From: Lentibacter sp.
GTDB taxonomy: Bacteria > Pseudomonadota > Alphaproteobacteria > Rhodobacterales > Rhodobacteraceae
Length of the DNA stretch: 64,000 nucleotides
Reading direction: 5' to 3'
NCBI GenBank assembly: GCA_016744435.1
Contig: JADGEJ010000007.1
Coordinates: 43,415-107,414 of the forward strand
Part shown: piece by piece, positions 44,637 to 51,532 of the stretch
Numbering within the stretch: position 1 is the first letter of the stretch
How the letters are laid out: each line of letters begins with the position of its first letter
Made by a program: the position numbers and the translations under genes
The notes under the pieces: model-generated
What the model was told of the DNA's origin: nothing
Seen by the model: the letters and a program-made list of their open reading frames with translations, nothing else
Database searches by the model: none

Positions 44637-45296
44637 TTAGCCGTTCGGGATAATCACAATCTCGACGCGGCGGTTTTGCTGGCGGCCTTCTGCATTCAGG
44701 TTTGACGCAATCGGCTGGTCTTCGCCACGGCCCACGGCTTGCATCCGCCCCGTTGTCACGCCTTCGCTCGCCAAGACCTGCGTCACCGCCTGTGCGCGGC
44801 GCAGGGACAGATCAAAGTTGTAGCCCGCCTCCCCGACATTGTCGGTGTGGCCAACGATCTGAACTGTTGTATCAGGATAGGCCTGCAAGCTGCTCGCCAC
44901 TGCGCGAATGTCGCGGTTGAGGTCGGGCCGCAGCGTCGCGCTGCCCGTGGCAAACAGGATGTCCTGCGCCATGGTCACGATCAGTTTGTCGCCGGTGTTC
45001 TGGATGTTCGCGTCCGAGCCAAGTTGCTGGCGCAGGTCTTTCTCTTGCTTGTCGAGAAGTGCGCCGCCAATGCCGCCAACGCCCGCGCCGATGATCGCGC
45101 CTTTTACAGCGCCGCGCTTACTGTCGTTGCTGGTGATCGCGCCCAGAACTGCGCCCGCCGCAGCACCAAGCAGCGCACCTTCTTTGGTTTTGCGGTTCGG
45201 ATCATCCGGGTTGATCATCCCTGGGTCGGTACAGCCTGTCACAGCCACGAGTGATAGCGCGCTCAATGCGCCGATAAATTTGGTTGCAGGTGTCAT
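44637..45296 (-). CDS. OmpA-family outer-membrane lipoprotein (YiaD-like)
   Basis: 219 residues. Lipoprotein signal with lipobox AVTGC (Cys about residue 23). A glycine-zipper region (about 40-85: ALLGAAAGAVLGAI, AIIGAGVGGIGGALL) may insert in the membrane. The C-terminal OmpA domain (about 115-219) has VGHTDNVGEAGYNFDLSLRRA and the peptidoglycan-binding Arg in QQNRRVEIVI. Starts at ATG 45296 with GAGG upstream; an ATG at 45308 is possible. Anchors outer membrane to the wall. Confidence 0.9.
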   Translation of the reverse strand: MTPATKFIGALSALSLVAVTGCTDPGMINPDDPNRKTKEGALLGAAAGAVLGAITSNDSKRGAVKGAIIGAGVGGIGGALLDKQEKDLRQQLGSDANIQNTGDKLIVTMAQDILFATGSATLRPDLNRDIRAVASSLQAYPDTTVQIVGHTDNVGEAGYNFDLSLRRAQAVTQVLASEGVTTGRMQAVGRGEDQPIASNLNAEGRQQNRRVEIVIIPNG

Positions 45297-45417
45297 GTTT
45301 TGCCTCATTATTGTTGGCCGCACGTGTCTGCGGCGTCTGGTTTTAGTATATGCCAAAACGAGAGGTTTCAAAACAATCAGAACCGCGTGATCGGCAGCTA
45401 TTCGCCCATTTTGGAGA

Positions 45418-45575
45418 GCCCTGCACGCGCTGCGTTAAGTTAATTTGCGTTAGCCTTTGCGGCGAAATCGTATGCACGCGGTATGCACTGGTATATGCAC
45501 TGCGGTATGCACATCGTAGGCACGGCTGTTTTCGCGGTTCTGCAAAGGCTAACACAGCAAAACGCAGGCTTTTTA
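45418..45575. repeat. Phased TATGCAC-heptamer repeat, copy 1
   Basis: Element of about 150 bases in the 305-base gap between the OmpA gene start and the alkyltransferase gene end. It shares an exact 18-mer CGCTGCGTTAAGTTAATT with copy 2 at 54.4 kb, then GTTA.C.TTT.G.GCGAAA. Heptamers TATGCAC follow at 45471, 45482, 45494 and 45506, and TAGGCAC at 45517: spacing 11, 12, 12, 11, one per helical turn. It ends in CTAACACAGCAAAACGCAGGC. Nothing else was seen in this gap. Confidence 0.7.
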
Positions 45576-45601
45576 AGATGCTCAGAAAGCTGTGATAGGC
45601 C

Positions 45602-46450
45602 CTATTCTACAAGGCTTTCCTCTCGCGCACTTTCCCAAGCGAGCAAAGCACGTTTCACGGGCAGGCCCCAATGGTATCCGCCCAGCGCGCCCGACTTTCG
45701 CAAAGCACGGTGACATGGGATCAACCAGCTCACAGGGTTGCGCCCAACAGCCGTTCCCACAGCTCTGACAGCACGCGGTTTTCCGATAGCCCCCGCGATC
45801 TCTGAGTAGGTCGTGACATGGCCCGACGGCACCTGCAAAAGCGCCTCCCAAACCTTGATCTGAAAAGGCGCTCCGATGAGGTGCAGCGCGGTCTCGCCCT
45901 TCTGCTCAAACGCGGCGTTGACCCAAGGCTCCAGCGCGCTTTTGTCTTCCACAAACTGCGCCTGTGGCCAACGGTTGCGCATGTCTTCCATCGCGGCTTC
46001 CGGGCCTGTTTCGGCAGCAAATGCCAGCCCACAAATGCCCTTCTCCGTGCCCATCACCAAGGCCCTGTCAAAGGGGCTGTCAAACCATGCATAGTTCACT
46101 TTCAGCCCTGCGCCTTTGCGGGCAAACTCACCCGGGCTCATCGCCTCCCAGCGCAAAAACAAGTCATGCAAACGGCCTGATCCTGACAGGCCTAACTCGT
46201 TGGAAACCTGCAAAGTTGTCATATGGTTCGCCAGCATTTCCTTGGCTTGCCCAAGCTGCAAATACTGCTGGTATCGCTTGGGCGACACGCCGACCCAGCT
46301 TGAGAAAACGCGCTGGAAATGGGCAGAGCTTATCTGCATTTCGGCGGCCAGTGCTTCCAGTGAAAGCGGCTCTTCAGCGGCGTCGATCACATCAAGCGCG
46401 CGACGCATCATGCCGTAGTGATACTGGCCTTCATGGTCTTGCATGGTCAT
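45602..46450 (-). CDS. AraC-type HTH / methylated-DNA-cysteine methyltransferase fusion (Ada-like)
   Basis: 282 residues. Residues about 10-115 form an AraC-type DNA-binding domain (LSLEALAAEMQISSAHFQRVF). Residues about 120-275 form the O6-alkylguanine transferase, with acceptor Cys in WLIPCHRALRKSG and the preceding GKPRAVRAVG helix. Compared with E. coli Ada (354 residues), the N-terminal phosphotriester-sensing zinc domain is absent, so it should repair O6-methylguanine but cannot sense methylphosphotriesters in the same way. Divergent from nth. Confidence 0.92.
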   Translation of the reverse strand: MTMQDHEGQYHYGMMRRALDVIDAAEEPLSLEALAAEMQISSAHFQRVFSSWVGVSPKRYQQYLQLGQAKEMLANHMTTLQVSNELGLSGSGRLHDLFLRWEAMSPGEFARKGAGLKVNYAWFDSPFDRALVMGTEKGICGLAFAAETGPEAAMEDMRNRWPQAQFVEDKSALEPWVNAAFEQKGETALHLIGAPFQIKVWEALLQVPSGHVTTYSEIAGAIGKPRAVRAVGTAVGRNPVSWLIPCHRALRKSGALGGYHWGLPVKRALLAWESAREESLVE

Positions 46451-46558
46451 AGCGAGTTCTCCTTGGTCAAACCCTAGTCAGTTGTCCGCCTCTGCGCGAC
46501 CCGTTTCATGCGCAATGTTCGGCTTGCGCTGGTGCGGCGGCAAAGGCATACCCGAAGC

Positions 46559-47203
46559 ATGGCCCAGCAACTCGACTATCATACCATCCGCGAGATTTTT
46601 ACGCGCTTTCGTGAGGCTGACGCCGAGCCGGTTGGCGAGCTTGACCACGTCAATGCCTACACCCTTGTTGTGGCTGTCGCACTGTCAGCGCAGGCCACTG
46701 ATGTTGGGGTGAACAGAGCCACCAAAGAGCTGTTCAAGATCGCCGATACGCCTGAGAAAATGCTTGCCCTTGGCGAAGAGGCTGTGATCGAGCACATCAA
46801 GACAATCGGGCTTTACCGCAACAAAGCCAAGAATGTGATCAAGCTTTCGCGCATCTTGGTTGAAGAGTATGGCGGCATTGTCCCCAACTCTCGTGCTGCT
46901 CTTGTTTCATTGCCCGGAGTGGGCCGCAAAACAGCCAATGTCGTGCTCAACATGTGGTGGCGCCAGCCCGCTCAGGCAGTTGATACGCACATCTTTCGGG
47001 TTGGCAACCGCTCGGGTATCGCCCCCGGAAAAGACGTCGACGCTGTTGAGCGTGCGGTCGAAGACAACATCCCGGCTGACTTCCAGCTGCACGCCCATCA
47101 CTGGCTCATTTTACATGGCCGTTATCACTGCAAGGCCCGCAAACCACTGTGCGGCACCTGCATCATTCGCGATCTCTGCGCATACGAGGAAAAGAACTTA
47201 TGA
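46559..47203 (+). CDS. nth: Endonuclease III
   Basis: Glycosylase/AP lyase for oxidised pyrimidines, 214 residues. Helix-hairpin-helix LPGVGRKTANVVLNM with the catalytic Lys, then the catalytic Asp in AVDTHIFRVGNR, and [4Fe-4S] ligands CKARKPLCGTCIIRDLC. The ATG at 46559 gives the usual N-terminus (MAQQLDYHTIREIF); an in-frame ATG at 46508 would add 17 residues. Neither has a strong ribosome site. ATGA overlap with the kinase gene downstream. Confidence 0.93.
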   Translation: MAQQLDYHTIREIFTRFREADAEPVGELDHVNAYTLVVAVALSAQATDVGVNRATKELFKIADTPEKMLALGEEAVIEHIKTIGLYRNKAKNVIKLSRILVEEYGGIVPNSRAALVSLPGVGRKTANVVLNMWWRQPAQAVDTHIFRVGNRSGIAPGKDVDAVERAVEDNIPADFQLHAHHWLILHGRYHCKARKPLCGTCIIRDLCAYEEKNL

Positions 47204-48192
47204 AACAGTATCAAGTCGTCGGGATCGGCAACGCAGTTGTCGATGTTATCACCCAGTGTGATGACAGCTTTCTGGAGCATATGGGCATCGAAAAAGGCAT
47301 TATGCAGCTCGTAGAAACTGAGCGTTCAGGGCAGCTTTACGCCGCGATGGATAGCCGCGTGCAAACGCCGGGCGGCTCAGTTGCCAACACGATTGCAGGC
47401 ATCGGCAGCCTTGGCTTGAAAACAGGTTTCATTGGCCGTGTGAGCGACGATGCACTGGGGCAATTCTACGCTGATGCGATGGCCAAAGACGGCACCGATT
47501 TTGTCAATGCCCCCGTTGCGAGCGGAGAGCTTCCGACGTCGCGCTCGATGATCTTTGTTTCTCCAGACGGTGAGCGCTCTATGAACACCTACCTCGGAAT
47601 ATCTGCCGAGCTTGGCCCTGAAGACGTCAGCGAAGATGTCGCCGCGGGCGCCGATATTGTCTTTCTCGAAGGCTATCTCTTTGACAAGGACAAAGGCAAA
47701 GAAGCCTTCATCCGCACCGCACGAGCCTGCCGCGCGGCAGGTGGCAAAGCCGGAATCGCGATCTCCGATCCCTTCTGCGTTGAGCGTCACCGCGGCGACT
47801 TCGTCAGCCTGATCGAAAACGAAATGGACTATGTGATCGGCAACGAAGCCGAGATCCGGTCGCTCTACCAAGACAATGATCTTGAGGCTGACTTGGCCCG
47901 CGTTGCGGCAGCCTGCCCACTTGTTGTCTGCACGCGCTCAGGCGACGGTGTCAGCATCGTGCACAACGGAAAGCGCACAGACATTGCGGTTGAGAAAGTG
48001 GTTCCCGTCGATGCGACAGGTGCGGGTGACCAGTTTGCCGCTGGCTTCCTTTACGGGCTGTCGACAGGGCGTGACATGCAAACATGCGGCGAGATGGGCA
48101 ATGTTTGTGCTGCTGAAGTTATCAGCCACATGGGCCCGCGTCCGCAACAAAACATGCGCGCACTTTTCGCCAAGCACGGCCTCACCGCGTAA
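47200..48192 (+). CDS. Adenosine kinase (PfkB family)
   Basis: 330 residues, ribokinase-fold sugar/nucleoside kinase. Opening GIGNAVVDVI, the PfkB signature 1 region TPGGSVANTIAGIGSLG, and signature 2 with the catalytic Asp in VDATGAGDQFAAGFLYG. The length and GNEAEIRSLY segment match proteins annotated as adenosine kinase in Rhodobacteraceae. Cytoplasmic; purine salvage. Translationally coupled to nth. About 200 bases without a gene follow, containing only a partial lead sequence (AAAATATCC) of the hairpin repeat. Confidence 0.85.
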   Translation: MKQYQVVGIGNAVVDVITQCDDSFLEHMGIEKGIMQLVETERSGQLYAAMDSRVQTPGGSVANTIAGIGSLGLKTGFIGRVSDDALGQFYADAMAKDGTDFVNAPVASGELPTSRSMIFVSPDGERSMNTYLGISAELGPEDVSEDVAAGADIVFLEGYLFDKDKGKEAFIRTARACRAAGGKAGIAISDPFCVERHRGDFVSLIENEMDYVIGNEAEIRSLYQDNDLEADLARVAAACPLVVCTRSGDGVSIVHNGKRTDIAVEKVVPVDATGAGDQFAAGFLYGLSTGRDMQTCGEMGNVCAAEVISHMGPRPQQNMRALFAKHGLTA

Positions 48193-48390
48193 AGGCGTTC
48201 TCTGGCAAGTAACCGTTCGAAACTCTATCGATGCTTATTGCTTGCCAGAGAAGCTACGTCTCCTTGGGCGGTCATCGGCTTCCCAGCCTGTACCGCACCA
48301 ATCAGGAAACCCGATTCTGGTTAACAAAACCTTGCATCTTCTTGGCAAAAATATCCTCGCCGAAGGCGTCTCTACTTCACCACATGCGCA

Positions 48391-49209
48391 TCAGTCACCA
48401 AGCTTGGCGTGAACCTCATCAAGATCAATCTCGCCAATCGGCATCTTGTTAGACGGATCAGCAAAGTCATATTTGAAGAGCTCAAAGTCGCGTTTGAAAA
48501 TCTCGTAAACGAGATGCATCGACAGATCGTCAAAGTAGTCTTCAACCGGATGTAGACGCTTTGGGCCGTGCCCTTCAGACTCGTTGAAGCGCGGGATATC
48601 CTCAAGGTTCACAGCATGCGGTGTTTCGATCGAATCAAGCACCTGCTTCATCCCGTCGTTGAACTGCTCGGTCCAGAGTATCTTGTCGTATCGGCCGCCG
48701 TTGGCGATGAACGTGCCAACATGGCCTGACATAGCAGACCAGTGGATGTCAGGGTCCATCGGGCGGCGCCATCTGATGGTGTCACGCGCAAAAAGCAGGA
48801 AGCGTCGGAAGCTTTGGATCTGGTCAAACTCTTGCTTGCCATCATCGCCGCCCACTTCGATCCCGTATTTCTGGATCAGAAGCGGCACAAGGTTGCCACG
48901 GTAGCGACGGCCATTGCGCTGAATGCCGCAGATCTTGTCAAAGAAACTCGACAGAATGCGCGTGTAGGGGTTGCGCACGCAGGTGAACGAAAAGGAGTTA
49001 TGCGTTTTGACGTTCGCGTTGATCAGCCCTTGGCTGTCTTCGCGGGCCCATTTGTGCAAACCATCGGTTGCATCGTGTATGTCGCCGTCAAAGAACGCGC
49101 CATGATCTGTGTAATACATGATCTGGCCGATCGTCGAGCAAGCGCATTTGGGCACAACCCGGTAAACAACGCTTTCACTTTCAGTCATCCAGGTGCCTGG
49201 GAAACCCAT
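48391..49209 (-). CDS. Sulfotransferase family 2 protein
   Basis: 272 residues. PAPS-binding 5' loop VVPKCACSTIGQIM (about 20-30) and the 3'-phosphate site CVRNPYTRILSSFFDKI; both match carbohydrate sulfotransferases of the HS2ST/chondroitin type seen in marine alphaproteobacteria. No signal peptide or membrane segment, so it acts in the cytoplasm. Divergent from a GT14 glycosyltransferase gene across a 138-base AT-rich control region; together they may build a sulfated surface polysaccharide (inference). Confidence 0.82.
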   Translation of the reverse strand: MGFPGTWMTESESVVYRVVPKCACSTIGQIMYYTDHGAFFDGDIHDATDGLHKWAREDSQGLINANVKTHNSFSFTCVRNPYTRILSSFFDKICGIQRNGRRYRGNLVPLLIQKYGIEVGGDDGKQEFDQIQSFRRFLLFARDTIRWRRPMDPDIHWSAMSGHVGTFIANGGRYDKILWTEQFNDGMKQVLDSIETPHAVNLEDIPRFNESEGHGPKRLHPVEDYFDDLSMHLVYEIFKRDFELFKYDFADPSNKMPIGEIDLDEVHAKLGD

Positions 49210-49256
49210 ATTATTCTGCCTTCTGATCGTGTCATCACGGTTCTAGCCGCGATTTA

Positions 49257-49288
49257 TGAATAAAAACCGATTAATTCCTGTTTATTCA
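49257..49288. promoter_or_regulatory. Inverted repeat in the divergent sulfotransferase/GT14 control region
   Basis: Perfect 8-base arms TGAATAAA and TTTATTCA, 16 bases apart, so arm centres are about 24 bases apart. The region is clearly AT-rich. Suits a dimeric or tetrameric regulator acting on both genes. Confidence 0.4.
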
Positions 49289-49347
49289 ACGGCGCTTCAC
49301 CTTTATCAAGTAAACAATAGTCCAATCTAGAGGTAAACGTTTCGAAA

Positions 49348-50925
49348 ATGGCAAAAATCGCGTTCATATTGCTTTGCCATAAAGACCCAGAGGCAATTAT
49401 CAAGCAGGCAGAGCGTCTGACTGCTGTGGGCGACTATATGTCGATCCACTTTGACGGGCGCGCAAACCCCAAACATTATCAGATGATGCGCGAGGCACTC
49501 GACAGCAACCCAAACGTTGTTTTCGCCCAGAAACGTATCAAATGTGGTTGGGGCGAATGGAGCCTTGTGCAAGCCTCGCTCAACGCCGTCGAAGCCGCGG
49601 TTGATGCCTTCCCGCGCGCCACGCATTTCTACATGCTTTCCGGTGACTGTATGGCCATCAAGTCAGCAGAATACGCGCATGAGTTTCTTGACAAAGCAGA
49701 TGTCGATTATGTCGAGAGTTTTGACTACTTCGAGAGTGACTGGATCAAAACCGGCATGAAAGAAGAGCGGTTGATTTACCGCCACTATTTCAATGAACGT
49801 ACGCAAAAGCGGCGGTTTTATGCGGCCTTCAATCTGCAGCGCAAGCTAGGGCTCACCCGCAAAGTCCCCGACGACATACAAGTTCAAATCGGCAGCCAGT
49901 GGTGGTGCTTGCGCCGCCGAACTGTCGAGTGGATCATCGACTTTACCAAAAAGCGAAAAGACGTCATGCGCTTTTTCCGCACAACCTGGATTCCAGATGA
50001 GACGTTCTTCCAAACGCTCGTTCGACACCTTGTGCCGGAGCACGAAATTCAAACGCGCACGCTGACGTTTTTGATGTTCACAGACTACGGGTTGCCAGTG
50101 ACATTTTATAACGATCACTATGACTTGCTGCTCAGTCAGGACTATATCTTTGCGCGCAAGATCAGCCCCGAGGCCAAAGAGCTCAAGCGCCGCCTTGGCC
50201 TTCTCTATGCGACACGTGGCTGGGATTTCAAGATTTCCAACGAGGGCGCAAGCCTGTTCAAGTTCCTTACCAACAGGGGGCGCGTTGGCCGTCGCTTTGG
50301 CCTGAGGTTCTGGGAGAACGAGGGCTCGCTTGGCCGCGAGCGCGAGCTATTGATCATCGTGAGCAAGAAATGGCATGTCGCCAAGCGGCTGGTCGAGCGT
50401 ATCCGCAAGATGACAAACGTGCCTTGCATCGAATATCTGTTCAATGAAGACGCGGCCGAGCTGCCCGATCTGGGCGGCATCCAGTCAACCATGGGCAAGC
50501 GTCACCGCCACCGCCGCGCTCTGATGCGCATGCTGTTTGACTACTATGAAACCGATAAGCTGGTTATCTGCCTTGATCCAAGCAACCTCGATCTGCTCAA
50601 TGACTTCTGCGGCGACCGCGCCAAAACGCGGCTGCTTGAAGTTGATTGCCGCTTTAGCGACGACTACCTGACAGGCCATGCCATGCGTGTCGGCCTCGCT
50701 GGCGAGAAGACACCGCGCGAAACATTGGAAAGGCTGTTGCCAACCATCCGTGCGGATATGGTGTTTGAAAGCGATCAGCTTCGCGACGCCAACTTTGACG
50801 AGCACTACCGTGTTCGCGAGGCTGGCAGTGTTGAAGACAATGCAGCCACCTTGGCAAAGTTCCTTGAAACCAGCTCAGACAAAGCACATGAGATTGCCAA
50901 TATAGATTATCTCTTCGCTGACTGA
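49348..50925 (+). CDS. GT14 beta-1,6-N-acetylglucosaminyltransferase-like protein
   Basis: 525 residues. The N-terminal about 270 residues resemble core-2/I-branching enzymes: AFILLCHKDPEAI, YMSIHFDGRA, CGWGEWSLVQASL, HFYMLSGDCMAIKS, and IGSQWWCLRRRTVEWI. The C-terminal about 230 residues form a second domain with a P-loop-free fold I do not recognise (RELLIIVSKKWHVAKRL onward, DUF5928-like). No membrane segment. Probably transfers a sugar to a surface glycan; context with the sulfotransferase supports this. Confidence 0.82.
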   Translation: MAKIAFILLCHKDPEAIIKQAERLTAVGDYMSIHFDGRANPKHYQMMREALDSNPNVVFAQKRIKCGWGEWSLVQASLNAVEAAVDAFPRATHFYMLSGDCMAIKSAEYAHEFLDKADVDYVESFDYFESDWIKTGMKEERLIYRHYFNERTQKRRFYAAFNLQRKLGLTRKVPDDIQVQIGSQWWCLRRRTVEWIIDFTKKRKDVMRFFRTTWIPDETFFQTLVRHLVPEHEIQTRTLTFLMFTDYGLPVTFYNDHYDLLLSQDYIFARKISPEAKELKRRLGLLYATRGWDFKISNEGASLFKFLTNRGRVGRRFGLRFWENEGSLGRERELLIIVSKKWHVAKRLVERIRKMTNVPCIEYLFNEDAAELPDLGGIQSTMGKRHRHRRALMRMLFDYYETDKLVICLDPSNLDLLNDFCGDRAKTRLLEVDCRFSDDYLTGHAMRVGLAGEKTPRETLERLLPTIRADMVFESDQLRDANFDEHYRVREAGSVEDNAATLAKFLETSSDKAHEIANIDYLFAD

Positions 50926-50996
50926 TCTTGCTTGCCCCTGCGGCTCTGTTGCCTCATATTCTTGGCTAAACGCCAGCGCGTACAAGGAACACCCAG

Positions 50997-51170
50997 ATGA
51001 CAACTCAAGCCCCCGAAACCAAAATTGTCGACAAGTATCGCTTTGCATGTGATGGCGGCGAAGGCGGGCACCCGCGCGTTTGGCTGCAGATTCCCAGCGA
51101 GCATGGCTGGGTCGAATGCCCCTACTGTGACTGCAAATATGTCCACAAGGACTTTGAAGGCAAAGTCTGA
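50997..51170 (+). CDS. Small zinc-finger protein (zf-CHCC, NDUFS6-like)
   Basis: 57 residues. The metal site is Cys in RFACDGGEGGHP, His in the same stretch, and the pair CPYCDC, the CHCC pattern of the complex I accessory subunit NDUFS6 and its free-standing bacterial relatives. AAGGAACACCCAG precedes the ATG. An intrinsic terminator lies 28 bases after the stop. Confidence 0.85.
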   Translation: MTTQAPETKIVDKYRFACDGGEGGHPRVWLQIPSEHGWVECPYCDCKYVHKDFEGKV

Positions 51171-51197
51171 GGCTTTGTACAGTTTGCGCAAGAAACG

Positions 51198-51220
51198 GGT
51201 CGCCTTAGGGCGGCCTTTTT
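51198..51220 (+). terminator. Intrinsic terminator after zinc-finger gene
   Basis: Seven-pair stem GGTCGCC/GGCGGCC (one G-T pair) with a 4-base loop, then TTTTT. Confidence 0.85.
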
Positions 51221-51247
51221 GTTTGGTTGCTTAAAAAGGAGACAACC

Positions 51248-51465
51248 ATGATTGCCTACAGAGGAATGCCACAAGCCGAAGCTGACGCCCTGCGCAATGG
51301 TGGGTTGGATGCCTACGCTATGCCCGCCGAACGGGCCAGATTACCGAGTCAGATCAGGTTGAAGGCTATGCTCGCGAGATGCTGTCCAACCCTGAAGTAG
51401 CCTTTGTCGACGTTCGCTCAGCGCGCAACAACTGTTGGCAAGTGCGAATTACAGCCGCCTCTTAA
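51248..51465 (+). pseudogene. DUF1203 protein remnant with internal deletion
   Basis: A strong ribosome site (AAAAAGGAGACAACC) and ATG open a frame MIAYRGMPQAEADALRNGG...DAYAMPAERA, the DUF1203 N-terminus. At about 51337 the match jumps, with a frame change, to ITESDQVEGYAREML...VAFVDVRSARNNCWQVRI, the DUF1203 C-terminus, which ends TAA at 51465. The middle of the protein, with its Cys-rich CRHCL region, is gone. The original frame stops at 51397. An internal deletion whose length is not a multiple of three explains both observations. Expected intact length about 150 residues. Confidence 0.75.
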
Positions 51466-51532
51466 GACTTCTCTCTTTATGCGCCCGCCGCAACGTGGCA
51501 AACCATAAGCCACACCTATGGGGAGACGCGCG

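Noticed and set aside
45471..45523. TATGCAC array considered as a CRISPR or tandem-repeat array
   Set aside because: The unit is 7 bases with 4-5-base spacers at helical phase; CRISPR repeats are 24-40 bases with long unique spacers, and no cas genes are present.
45350..45713. Open frames crossing the phased-heptamer element
   Set aside because: They follow the repeat pattern, lack ribosome sites and look like no known protein; the other copy of the element is not open in the same frame.
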